Below the pieces are notes generated by a model that saw only the letters and a program-made list of their open reading frames with translations, made no database searches and was not told the origin of the DNA. The position numbers and the translations under genes were made by a program. 64,000 nucleotides of DNA from Alcanivorax sp. GTDB lineage: Bacteria; Pseudomonadota; Gammaproteobacteria; Pseudomonadales; Alcanivoracaceae. The DNA is taken from positions 28,879 through 92,878 of the forward strand of contig NZ_NVWY01000032.1 of the NCBI RefSeq assembly GCF_002733835.1, read 5' to 3'. Positions 7,878 to 14,748 of this stretch are shown in pieces (within the stretch, counting starts at the first letter, position 1; each line of letters begins with the position of its first letter).

Positions 7878-8092
7878 GCCACACCCCCTTGTACAGTGGG
7901 TACCTGTACAGGGCATTGTGAGGCGACGGCTTCAGCACGGGAGGCATGGGCCTGCAGGCTGCGAGCCTTTTCCATGTGGTGGTTATAGCGGCGCAGGCGG
8001 TTGCTCAGACTGGTATCGCTACGCAGTGCGGCCAAGGCCATGGCACGGTGCGCACGGGCACGAAGCGCAGACGGAATACGGGTAGGTTTCAT
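7874..8092 (-). CDS. Small basic protein of the element (72 aa)
   Basis: This ORF is hidden inside a longer frame. ATG at 8092 is preceded by AAGGAG with ideal spacing, so the real product is 72 aa starting MKPTRIPSALRARAHRAMA. It is Arg/Ala/His-rich and basic in the first 50 residues (LSNRLRRYNHHMEKARSLQ), suggesting nucleic-acid contact. It is not recognised. It overlaps the 7236-7877 gene by 4 bp and is the first gene of the tightly coupled minus-strand run that continues through the primase and DUF927 genes. A 150-nt leader precedes it. Confidence 0.65.
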   Translation of the reverse strand: MKPTRIPSALRARAHRAMALAALRSDTSLSNRLRRYNHHMEKARSLQAHASRAEAVASQCPVQVPTVQGGVA

Positions 8093-8493
8093 GGGTATTG
8101 CTCCTTTGTGTTTGGAGCCGTCCCCGGTTGCGGCCAAGCAACGAATGGGGGCGACTGTACGCGGGTTGGCCGACCGGTCACAAAGGGAACCGGCACACCC
8201 GAAGGTGTCCCACGCACAGCCACCATAACGCTGAGTAGCAGACACAAAAAAAGCGCCTGCTAGACGGTGGGCGCTTGTGCGCCTTTGTGAATTCGACCGG
8301 CCAAGGTCGGCCACGGATTTTGCCGCAGCAAAGAAACTGTATCGCGGCCAGGGCAGCAAGGCAACGGCTCTTGCGCTTATCCGATCCGCCAGAACCCTGC
8401 ATTCATTGCGTGAAAGCATGGAGACAACTCCTCTCCCCCTGCCCCTGCAGGGGCTATACAGCCCGCGCCATGGACAGAGGGACGTTTCTCGGA
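8093..8493. other. Gap between two element operons
   Basis: No supported gene in 400 bp. It contains the minus-strand terminator at 8246-8276, a hairpin GGCACACC-CGAA-GGTGTCCC at 8191-8210 in the leader of the 7874-8092 gene, and a 14-bp palindrome GCCCCTGCAGGGGC at 8442-8455 just beyond the wHTH gene. The leader between the terminator and 8092 must hold the promoter of the primase operon, but I see no clear -35/-10. Confidence 0.5.
8246..8276 (-). terminator. Rho-independent terminator of the AlpA-wHTH operon
   Basis: On the minus strand AAGCGCCC and GGCGCTT form a stem around an 11-base loop, followed by seven T. It lies ~220 bases past the wHTH gene and separates that operon from the primase operon. 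Confidence 0.75.
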
Positions 8494-8856
8494 TTAAGCA
8501 GCCAGAGGGGTCTCTGGTGCTGGCGGTGGTGGTGCGGACGGGTCCCGGTAGCCCCACTGGCTCAGCAGAGCCAGCACCTTCTCTGCATTGCGCTGGTCTC
8601 TCTCGAAGTCAATGGAGTAGCGCACTAGGCGAGAGCCCTTGCCGCGGTAGGCCGCTACGGTGATGGGCTCCCCGTCGATCCTTACCCCGTAGTGATTGCG
8701 CAGAGTGGATACCGTTGAATTCAAGGCGGTGTCATGCAGGCGCATAGCCTCGAAGCGGTGCAAGCCGTCACGGGTCGCCAACGCATGCAGAATCCGGGCG
8801 ATTTTCTCCGGGTCCTCCGGTGGGATCAGCCTGCTGAAGTAATCACGATCAATCAT
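8494..8856 (-). CDS. Winged-helix-like hypothetical protein of the element
   Basis: 120 aa from ATG at 8856; the frame is open to 8934, but 8856 has GGGGGA upstream and overlaps the preceding stop by 8 bp. The region IARILHALATRDGLHRFEAM then NSTVSTLRNHYGVRIDG then GSRLVRYSID has the pattern of a helix-turn-helix with a beta wing, as in small replication or regulatory proteins of phages. The C-terminal end is proline-rich (PSAPPPPAPETP). It is the last gene of the AlpA operon. Function is inferred as DNA binding only. Confidence 0.6.
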   Translation of the reverse strand: MIDRDYFSRLIPPEDPEKIARILHALATRDGLHRFEAMRLHDTALNSTVSTLRNHYGVRIDGEPITVAAYRGKGSRLVRYSIDFERDQRNAEKVLALLSQWGYRDPSAPPPPAPETPLAA

Positions 8857-9142
8857 GGCAGCGATCCCCCAGCTCAAGCCGAAATTTACCCATAAGCCGA
8901 AGCTTACGGCTTCGAAGATCCTCTTCTTCCTCACTGCCTGCTGTTACGAATGATGCCTCACGGTAAACCAGTGAGCCTGGTACAAAGCTCTCTATTTGCT
9001 CCCATTCCTTTGGCGCGGCCTGAACCTTGGCCAGGGCTTCAGTTTCACTATCGGCATACACATAGCGGGAGACCGCAAACACGCCGGCCACATCGAGCCG
9101 ATACAGCTTGCTACCCGTCTTGCTGTGGTTGCTGGCGGACAT
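8849..9142 (-). CDS. Small hypothetical protein of the element
   Basis: 97 aa, not recognised. The N-terminal half (LYRLDVAGVFAVSRYVYADSETEALAKVQ) looks like a small beta-alpha fold. An acidic patch SEEEEDLRSR follows near residues 70-79. It starts at 9142, where its ATG overlaps the stop of the AlpA-like gene by one base (TAATG), and it overlaps the wHTH gene by 8 bp. Cotranscription of the three genes is therefore likely. Confidence 0.6.
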   Translation of the reverse strand: MSASNHSKTGSKLYRLDVAGVFAVSRYVYADSETEALAKVQAAPKEWEQIESFVPGSLVYREASFVTAGSEEEEDLRSRKLRLMGKFRLELGDRCHD

Positions 9143-9402
9143 TACTTGCCCCCCTGTGCGGCCTGAGCCGTATTGGACACCGGGTCAAACTGACTCAGCC
9201 AGGCATCCAGTTCCGCCAGGGGGTAGAAGACACGCCGCCCCAGCTTGAGATACTTTGGAGCGGGAACGCCACCCAGCTCACCAGTAGCACGGCTCTTGCG
9301 AAGAGTGGCCTGGGCAAAGCCAAGGTAATGGGATGCCTGAGCCTCGCTCAGGCGCTGGGGAAGGCCGTCACGGCCAATAGCATTAGCGGTTAGTAGCGTC
9401 AT
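9142..9402 (-). CDS. AlpA/excisionase-family DNA-binding protein
   Basis: 86 aa from ATG at 9402, chosen over 9420 because GAGGA lies 8 bases upstream. It has a MerR-like helix-turn-helix typical of AlpA/Xis proteins: LSEAQASHYLGFAQATLRKS (~residues 18-37) and KYLKLGRRVFYPLAELDAWL (~51-70). In P4-like elements AlpA activates integrase or acts as excisionase. It heads a three-gene operon that ends at the terminator at 8246-8276, and the integrase lies upstream beyond the orphan gene. A role in excision or in turning on the replication operon is likely but inferred. Confidence 0.8.
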   Translation of the reverse strand: MTLLTANAIGRDGLPQRLSEAQASHYLGFAQATLRKSRATGELGGVPAPKYLKLGRRVFYPLAELDAWLSQFDPVSNTAQAAQGGK

Positions 9403-9454
9403 CGGTATTTCCTCATGCATCCGTCTTGGTCACGAGGAATTAGCGCATTAACAC

Positions 9455-10429
9455 CTACTGATTTCGCGGGGGTGTGATTTTCAATTTAAACGCAGAAATA
9501 CCCCCAATTTCGCGCTGAGCATCACTAAGCCCGGTCCCTCTCGGTTCATAAAACCAGTTGCCTTTTCGGCCTAGCATCCCAAGCGGTCGTCGCATTGTAG
9601 GCCACGGGTACCAGATAACTTTGTCCGTGAAGTCCCGCAACCTATCCTTGACACGATCAGCATTCCAACCACCTTCATCGCTCAAACAGTCGTTGATGAT
9701 AAGTGAGACCAACCCCCTACAGGGCCGTCCATCACTCGGCATTGTCATACCGTAGGTAACAACTGTTCCGACGGGCTCTTCAGTAAAGTTAGCGGTATTC
9801 GCAAGCCTTGCCGTGTACACCCTGAATCGTAACTCAAGATCATAAGCCAGCAGGGTCTCAACGCTAGGAGGCAAGGCTGTATTTCCGCCGGCCACAAACT
9901 CGACGCAACCGAATGGTTTTCGCTTAAAGTTCACCTGAGAAGTATGCTCTTCCCCATCCTTTGCATAGCGCCAAAGCTCATCAAGAGCACTCACAAAGAA
10001 AGATGGCGCAACATGCAGAGCATAGTCAGGATGCAAATTCTCAGCTATTGGAGTACCGGCGATATCTAAGTTTTTGAGCGCACGACCTAAAGCAGGGGAG
10101 CCGTTCTCAAGCGACGGAGCCAAGTAGTCTAATACCTTCTCAACCGCCTCTCTGTAACCTGTCCAGTATTCCCCCCGATCTTGGCCTGGGAAGATTAAAT
10201 CATCGACCGGTTCCTGTAGCTGTGCCGACCAAACGGAATAGGCCACATCAACAATCAAGCTCTGCGCCAGACTAAACGGCCAGCCCTTAACCAGTTTCTC
10301 CAAACCGGCACGGACCTCCCTAGGCAGGCCATGGACCGCATACCAATGAGCAAACTCCCCGTGATAATACTCAGGAGAGAAGTATTCGTTACAGGGCTCT
10401 TCAGGAAGGACAAACAAGTCTTTACTCAT
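9455..10429 (-). CDS. Unrecognised 324-aa protein, possible cargo gene
   Basis: 324 aa from ATG at 10429 (a TTG two codons upstream is also possible; neither has a good ribosome site). I do not recognise a family. It is soluble, without signal peptide or membrane segment. It is aromatic-rich, with EYFSPEYYHGEFAHWYAVHG near the N-terminus, SFFVSALDELWRYAKDGEEH in the middle and KVIWYPWPTMRRPLGMLGRK near the end. It lies between the integrase and the AlpA operon, a usual place for island cargo. Base composition by eye is more AT-rich than the neighbouring replication genes. An 8-bp inverted repeat at 10477-10518 sits just upstream. Confidence 0.65.
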   Translation of the reverse strand: MSKDLFVLPEEPCNEYFSPEYYHGEFAHWYAVHGLPREVRAGLEKLVKGWPFSLAQSLIVDVAYSVWSAQLQEPVDDLIFPGQDRGEYWTGYREAVEKVLDYLAPSLENGSPALGRALKNLDIAGTPIAENLHPDYALHVAPSFFVSALDELWRYAKDGEEHTSQVNFKRKPFGCVEFVAGGNTALPPSVETLLAYDLELRFRVYTARLANTANFTEEPVGTVVTYGMTMPSDGRPCRGLVSLIINDCLSDEGGWNADRVKDRLRDFTDKVIWYPWPTMRRPLGMLGRKGNWFYEPRGTGLSDAQREIGGISAFKLKITPPRNQ

Positions 10430-10476
10430 GCGCAAATTCTAGCCAATCCCTACAGAGAAACACACAGCACTAATCC

Positions 10477-10518
10477 TGTGACCAGTTGAGACCAGTGCTA
10501 TTTCTTCATGTGGTCACA
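10477..10518. promoter_or_regulatory. Inverted repeat upstream of the orphan gene
   Basis: TGTGACCA (10477-10484) and TGGTCACA (10511-10518) are perfect complements 26 bases apart, in the 114-bp gap between the integrase stop and the orphan gene. They could be an operator or a hairpin ending integrase transcription. There is no T-run, so an operator seems more likely. Confidence 0.45.
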
Positions 10519-10589
10519 CACGAATCCACGCTAACCCTATGACTTAACTGCCATTCGCATCAGCTGAGACCGGTGAGACCGGTGAGACC
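10487..10589. repeat. Right cluster of 9-bp TGAGACC repeats
   Basis: TGAGACC (complement of GGTCTCA) occurs at 10487 and, with exact 9-bp period, at 10565, 10574 and 10583. The last three lie inside the integrase 3' end, encoding VSPVSPVS. It mirrors the cluster at 2985-3098 near the other end of the element. Confidence 0.7.
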
Positions 10590-11911
10590 GCTGAAAAATC
10601 CGGGTCTGAGGATTCAGCAACCGGGGTGCTGGCGGACGCAAAGGCATCAACCACGTCCCTTGCCCGGTTGGGTTGCAGGTGAGCATAGTGCTGAATTGTG
10701 GTCTGGATATCGGTATGCCCCATCAGCTTGGAGACCGTCAGCAAGTCCACGCCATCCATCACCAAGCGGGAAGCAAAGTTGTGGCGAAGGGAGTTCAGCG
10801 CCAGCGCATCAGGCAAGCCCCCCGCTTTCTTGATTGCCGCCCACGGTTTGCGCATTGCCGACTTGTCCAGCCGGCCTCCGGTACGCTCTGACGGGAATAC
10901 ATAGCCCTCCCCAGGCTTGCCGCATTGCTTCCACCAGTCCGCCAGCACCTTGGCCAGGGCAGATGAAATAGGGAACAAGGTTGGCTGTTGGTTGTGGTGG
11001 GCAGTTTTCTCTATCACCTTGCGGATAGTCTTGAATCGCAGGTTCACATGCTCCCAGCGCAGCCCGAACAGATCCCCCGGGCGAAAGCCGGTATAGAACA
11101 TGGCCAGCACCCAAGGGGCCACATGGTCCGCATAGGGCACGGCATCCAGATCCGCCAGGTAAGCGCGGCCATGGGCGCGACTGTTGCGCCGTTGCTCTCG
11201 CTTCTTCTTCTGGTACCCCTCAAGCCCTTTGAACAGCAAAGACAACTCTTCATCGAGCAGGTACCGGCGCGCCGTTCCCGCAGAAGCCAGCTCTTGCTCA
11301 GTGAGTGCGGGTTTCTGCAGCTTCACGCCGGCCAAGGGGTTGGCATCAATCAGGCCATCACTGGCCGCATGGTTGAGCATGGCGCGAAGCGCGTCCCATG
11401 CTCTGCTTATGGTGGGATACTGCAGGCCGTCAGCCTCTTTATCAGCCTGCCATGCCAGCAGCTCTGATTTCTTCAGGCTCTGCATTGGCCGGGACAGCCA
11501 CTGGCCGAAGTGGCCCTTAATCATCCGCTTTGTCTGGTCCCCGGACTTACGGCGAGCCAGGTAGGCACCATAGGGACCCTCAAGGTATGCGCCAAGGGTC
11601 TGGGCCTGTTGCCGGCGAGCATCCAGCTTTGCAGCCTCCCGCATGGCGCTGGGGTCTCGCCCCGCAGCTACCTCACCCAACCGGGCTCTTGCTTCCTGCC
11701 TCGCTTGCTCAGCCGTCACCGCACCATAGCGCCCAACAGTGAACGCTCTACGCTGGCCAGCATCATTACGGTACCGGACTCGAAAAGACGCACCACGGCT
11801 ACCGGCTCGAAGGTGGAAGCCTGGCAAATCCGTATCGTGTAACTCGGCTCCCGGCTTGGGGTCATCAGCAAGGAATTTGGCCGCGCTTCTGGCAGTGATT
11901 TTTTGCTGCAT
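10544..11911 (-). CDS. int: P4-type tyrosine integrase
   Basis: 455 aa from ATG at 11911 (MQQKITARSAAKF). The open frame runs on to 11953, but only through the arm repeat. It has an N-terminal DUF4102-type arm-binding domain (DTDLPGFHLRAGSRGASFRV), a core-binding SAM-like domain, and a C-terminal catalytic domain with Arg in GFRPGDLFGLRW (~275), SLRHNFASRL (~375) and GHTDIQTTIQHYAHL carrying the nucleophile Tyr (~408). The box-II histidine three residues before the second Arg is Asn (LNSLRH). The protein should recombine the 48-bp core at the tRNA-Pro end. The C-terminal tail VSPVSPVS is encoded by 9-bp repeats. Confidence 0.93.
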   Translation of the reverse strand: MQQKITARSAAKFLADDPKPGAELHDTDLPGFHLRAGSRGASFRVRYRNDAGQRRAFTVGRYGAVTAEQARQEARARLGEVAAGRDPSAMREAAKLDARRQQAQTLGAYLEGPYGAYLARRKSGDQTKRMIKGHFGQWLSRPMQSLKKSELLAWQADKEADGLQYPTISRAWDALRAMLNHAASDGLIDANPLAGVKLQKPALTEQELASAGTARRYLLDEELSLLFKGLEGYQKKKREQRRNSRAHGRAYLADLDAVPYADHVAPWVLAMFYTGFRPGDLFGLRWEHVNLRFKTIRKVIEKTAHHNQQPTLFPISSALAKVLADWWKQCGKPGEGYVFPSERTGGRLDKSAMRKPWAAIKKAGGLPDALALNSLRHNFASRLVMDGVDLLTVSKLMGHTDIQTTIQHYAHLQPNRARDVVDAFASASTPVAESSDPDFSAVSPVSPVSADANGS

Positions 11912-11927
11912 TTTGGGCGACTCCGTT

Positions 11928-11951
11928 TCTAGGGTCCAAATAGGGTCCAAC
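11928..11951 (+). repeat. Arm-type repeat, right copy (two TAGGGTCCAA units)
   Basis: Identical over 24 bp to 2500-2523, same orientation. It lies 16 bp upstream of the integrase start and ~128 bp from attR, so it may both bind integrase and cover the integrase promoter. Confidence 0.7.
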
Positions 11952-12078
11952 AAAACGCCCTATCTAGCAACTACCGGAAACGGAGAGAAACACGGAAAAC
12001 CAACACAACACACTGTTTTAGCTTGTATTTATTGTGGGTTATTGTTGCTGGCGGATTCTGTAGATTTTCCCCTTCTAC

Positions 12079-12126
12079 ACGTTCGGGACGTAGGGGTCGC
12101 AGGTTCGAATCCTGCTACTCCGACCA
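12079..12126 (+). repeat. attR: right 48-bp direct repeat (tRNA-Pro 3' fragment)
   Basis: An exact copy of tRNA-Pro bases 2389-2436, ending in CCA, with no 5' half of the tRNA before it. It marks the right border of the island. The 302 bp between the integrase frame and the PEBP gene hold only this site, the terminator at 12154-12179 and short AT-rich DNA. Confidence 0.92.
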
Positions 12127-12153
12127 GATAAGCCCCTGAAATAAGGGGGCAGT

Positions 12154-12179
12154 AAAAAGGCCGCGAAAGCGGCCTTTTT
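12154..12179 (+). terminator. Original chromosomal tRNA-Pro terminator
   Basis: GGCCGC-GAAA-GCGGCC flanked by AAAAA and TTTTT, 28 bp past attR. It is nearly identical to 2468-2488 and presumably served tRNA-Pro before insertion. Confidence 0.85.
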
Positions 12180-12255
12180 CGTTTCTGGCCCATTCAGGGC
12201 ATTGCAAGGCGAAACCGGTAAAACCCCATCCTGCCCTGCTCATTAATCCGGCATG

Positions 12256-12888
12256 TCACCCTTCAGCCAAACGTGGATTCAACGTATAGCTCACCGTCAG
12301 ACTGGCCTGATCCAGTGCATGCGACTTGATCTGTTCAGCCAGCGCTGCACCGCTCAGATCCTTGCCGTCCGGCAGGGTTTCCACATCCAGTGCATAGACC
12401 GTAAAGATATAGCGGTGCACGGTGCTGTCATTCCACGGCGGACAAGGGCCGTCGTAACCGAAGTACTGGCCTTCCATGTCTGCGTCACCCGCAAACCAGC
12501 CCGTGTAGTCATTAAGCCCATGGCGCTGCCCGTCCGGTGCCGCCGGGCCGCGTTTGCCTTTCGGGGTGACGCTGTCGCAATGGCTGCCTTCGCGAATTTC
12601 ACTCTGGTCCGCAGGAATGTTGAACAACGTCCAGTGATAAAAATCGACCCGCGGCAGGCTGGCCGGCACTTCCCGGTCTTCCTGGTTCACATCATCGGCC
12701 GCACTGGGCGCGTCCGGGTCCAGGCACACCACCGCAAAGGAGCGCGTCCCTTCCGGGGCTCCCTTCCAGGCCAGATGCGGGTTGATGTTGCTCGACAGGG
12801 ATACATGGGTATCCGGGTCGATCACCGCAAAGGCAAATTTTTCCGGAATCGGGGCCTGGTCGGTGAGGCTGTTGCTAAGTAACTGCAT
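12256..12888 (-). CDS. YbhB/YbcL-family PEBP (Raf kinase inhibitor-like) protein
   Basis: 210 aa from ATG at 12888 (AAGGAG upstream); the frame to 12933 has no ribosome site. It is a phosphatidylethanolamine-binding-like protein: IDPDTHVSLSSNINPHLAWKG, VVCLDPDAPSAADDVN, the conserved FYHWTLFNIPAD, and GYDGPCPPWNDSTVHRYIFT. These are the ligand-pocket motifs of the family, with Asp-Pro-Asp and His-Arg. Bacterial members have no settled function. No signal peptide is seen, so it is cytoplasmic. It lies just outside the island and is transcribed toward attR. Confidence 0.88.
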   Translation of the reverse strand: MQLLSNSLTDQAPIPEKFAFAVIDPDTHVSLSSNINPHLAWKGAPEGTRSFAVVCLDPDAPSAADDVNQEDREVPASLPRVDFYHWTLFNIPADQSEIREGSHCDSVTPKGKRGPAAPDGQRHGLNDYTGWFAGDADMEGQYFGYDGPCPPWNDSTVHRYIFTVYALDVETLPDGKDLSGAALAEQIKSHALDQASLTVSYTLNPRLAEG

Positions 12889-12999
12889 CGGTAAGCTCTC
12901 CTTGTTGCACTGCATGCATACTCTATCAGGCATGCGGGTAATAACGGGGAATTCAAGTTACTGGATGCCGAACGCATAGCACCCCAGGCCATTAACCGG

Positions 13000-13515
13000 C
13001 TAATCACCCGCCATCAGGGGAAACTGCGCCAGCGGCTCATAGCTCGGAAACGGCTCGCCCAACTCACTGCGGTACAACATCAACGTATTGACGGGTAACA
13101 CCCAGTCTCCAATGGCCTTGAAAGGCGTCTGCGTCGGCCCCGGTTTGGCCAGCGTAATATGGGGACGAAACGGCCGCTCCTCCGGCGAGAAACCGTAGCC
13201 CTGAAGACACAACCAAAGGTCATGGTGTAGCTGCTTGAGCGCCGGGCACGCGGCACCGGTCAGCGCCATAAAAGGGCCCTGTTCCCGGGGAAAAGGCTCA
13301 CAACGGTTGAGTAACTGCTGAAACGGTGGATTCTCGCCAGCGAGCGCTGTCAGCGGGCCATGCAGCTGGCTCAACGCCGATTGGGTCTGCTCCCCCAGAA
13401 ACGCCAGTGTCAGGTGCAGGTTGGCTATGGGGGTCGCACGGCCCATGCTGTGGGACAATGTCACACACTGGTCTGCCAATGCGTCAGTGACCGGAATCCC
13501 GATAAAACAGCGCAT
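13000..13515 (-). CDS. thpR: RNA 2',3'-cyclic phosphodiesterase ThpR
   Basis: 171 aa from ATG at 13515 (AGAGGA upstream). It is a 2H phosphoesterase with two HxT motifs: H34-L-T36-L in NLHLTLAFLG, and H-I-T-L at ~119 in RPHITLAKPG. ThpR (formerly 2'-5' RNA ligase LigT) hydrolyses 2',3'-cyclic phosphates on RNA ends. The start MRCFIGIPV is typical. A long open frame continues upstream to 13752 but has no family similarity. The 225 bp between it and the divergent EamA gene should hold both promoters; no clear boxes are seen. Confidence 0.9.
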   Translation of the reverse strand: MRCFIGIPVTDALADQCVTLSHSMGRATPIANLHLTLAFLGEQTQSALSQLHGPLTALAGENPPFQQLLNRCEPFPREQGPFMALTGAACPALKQLHHDLWLCLQGYGFSPEERPFRPHITLAKPGPTQTPFKAIGDWVLPVNTLMLYRSELGEPFPSYEPLAQFPLMAGD

Positions 13516-13740
13516 GTGTCCTCTTGACCTCCCAGTCGATGGCATGGCGTCCCGACAGGGACAGCGGTAGAATGCCGCCCCGGCTGGCCGGAACCCTGAA
13601 CGTATTCGGATTAGAGCCTCGCAGCTCAGGCTATCAGCTCGGCCACGATGCGAACATGACAACAGACACGCTCTGCGTGCCGAACAGTCTGACCGTTTTC
13701 TCTTCAGCCCCTTCACACCTTCACCCGCGGACGCCGCCCA

Positions 13741-14586
13741 ATGAAAGATCAACCACTAAAGGGTGCCTTGCTGCTGATACTCGGGGAAGGCCTGCTGGCG
13801 GTAATGGCTGCCATGATCAAGCACCTGTCTGATCACCTCGACACCGAGGTCATCGTGTTTGCCCGTAACCTTTTCGGACTGATGTTCCTGCTACCGATTA
13901 TCGCCACTCGCGGCGGCTTTGGGCAGCTGCGAACCCGCTTTGTGCATCTGCACCTGATCCGAGCTTTTACCGGCGTCAGTGCCATGTTTTGTTTCTTTTA
14001 CGCCATTGGGCATATTGCCTTGGCAGAGGCGGTACTGGTCAAAATGACGGTGCCGTTTTTCCTGCCCATCATCGCCTGGCTATGGCTCAGTGAACGGATT
14101 GGATTACATACCTGGCTGGCCATCATCGCCGGCTTTATCGGCGTTGCCATCATTATGCGCGCCGGCCAGGGTCACATTGACCCGGTGATGTGGGTAGCCC
14201 TGGCCGGCGCGGCCATCATGAGCATTGCCAAAGTCAGCATCCGACGCATGGCGGTTTCCGAGCCCGCCCAGCGGGTAGTGTTCTACTTTGCGCTCTTTGC
14301 CACACTGTTTTCGTCTCTGCCTTTACTATGGGCCACCACCCTGCCTGCGGGTACCGATTACCTCTGGCTTCTCGCCATCGGCCTGGTGGCCACCGGCGGA
14401 CAGTACGCCATGACCACCGCCTACCAGATTGCCCGGCCCGGCCAGGTCGGTGTCTACAATTACTCCTCCGTGATCTGGGCTGCGTTGCTTGGCTGGATGT
14501 TCTGGGGGGAAACCCTGGTGCTGACCACCATCATCGGCACCCTGTTGATCGTGGCCGCAGGAATCTGGAATCTCAAGTCCCGTTAG
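13741..14586 (+). CDS. EamA/DMT-family inner-membrane transporter
   Basis: 281 aa with about ten hydrophobic helices arranged as two EamA repeats, the pattern of drug/metabolite exporters of the RhaT/YdcZ type. Repeat 1 runs from the N-terminus through VKMTVPFFLPIIAWLWLSER. Repeat 2 starts near DPVMWVALAGAAIMSIAK and ends with GWMFWGETLVLTTIIGTLLI. The conserved ARNLFGLMFLLP near residue 41 and the WGE motif near the end support the family. The substrate cannot be predicted. It stands alone between divergent thpR and the lipoprotein hydrolase. Confidence 0.9.
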   Translation: MKDQPLKGALLLILGEGLLAVMAAMIKHLSDHLDTEVIVFARNLFGLMFLLPIIATRGGFGQLRTRFVHLHLIRAFTGVSAMFCFFYAIGHIALAEAVLVKMTVPFFLPIIAWLWLSERIGLHTWLAIIAGFIGVAIIMRAGQGHIDPVMWVALAGAAIMSIAKVSIRRMAVSEPAQRVVFYFALFATLFSSLPLLWATTLPAGTDYLWLLAIGLVATGGQYAMTTAYQIARPGQVGVYNYSSVIWAALLGWMFWGETLVLTTIIGTLLIVAAGIWNLKSR

Positions 14587-14748
14587 GAAACCCGCTCAGA
14601 TTCGAAAAATGGCCCATTCAGAAGGCTATTTTCGCTGCATATCCCCTATGCTTGGCCCAGCTTGGGCAAGGCAGTCTCCTTTTCGCTTCCCCACACAGGG
14701 GAAACGAAAAGAGCCTTGAAGGTGACGCCATACAACGGAGAGTTCGGC

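Larger units (their letters stand above)
2437..12126. mobile_element. Integrative element (~9.7 kb) in tRNA-Pro
   Basis: The element is defined by the 48-bp repeats at 2389-2436 and 12079-12126 and a P4-type tyrosine integrase next to the right end. Apart from one PrtN-like gene, all genes lie on the minus strand. They include an AlpA-like regulator, small overlapping ORFs, a Toprim primase, a DUF927 ATPase and a toxin-antitoxin pair. No structural phage, packaging or conjugation genes are recognisable. It could be a phage satellite, an integrative mobilisable element or a decayed prophage; the intact replication module and clean borders argue against heavy decay. Confidence 0.9.

Noticed and set aside
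8277..8663. Plus-strand ORF of 128 aa beginning at GTG
   Set aside because: It starts in the arm of a terminator hairpin without a ribosome site, and its second half is antisense to the wHTH gene.
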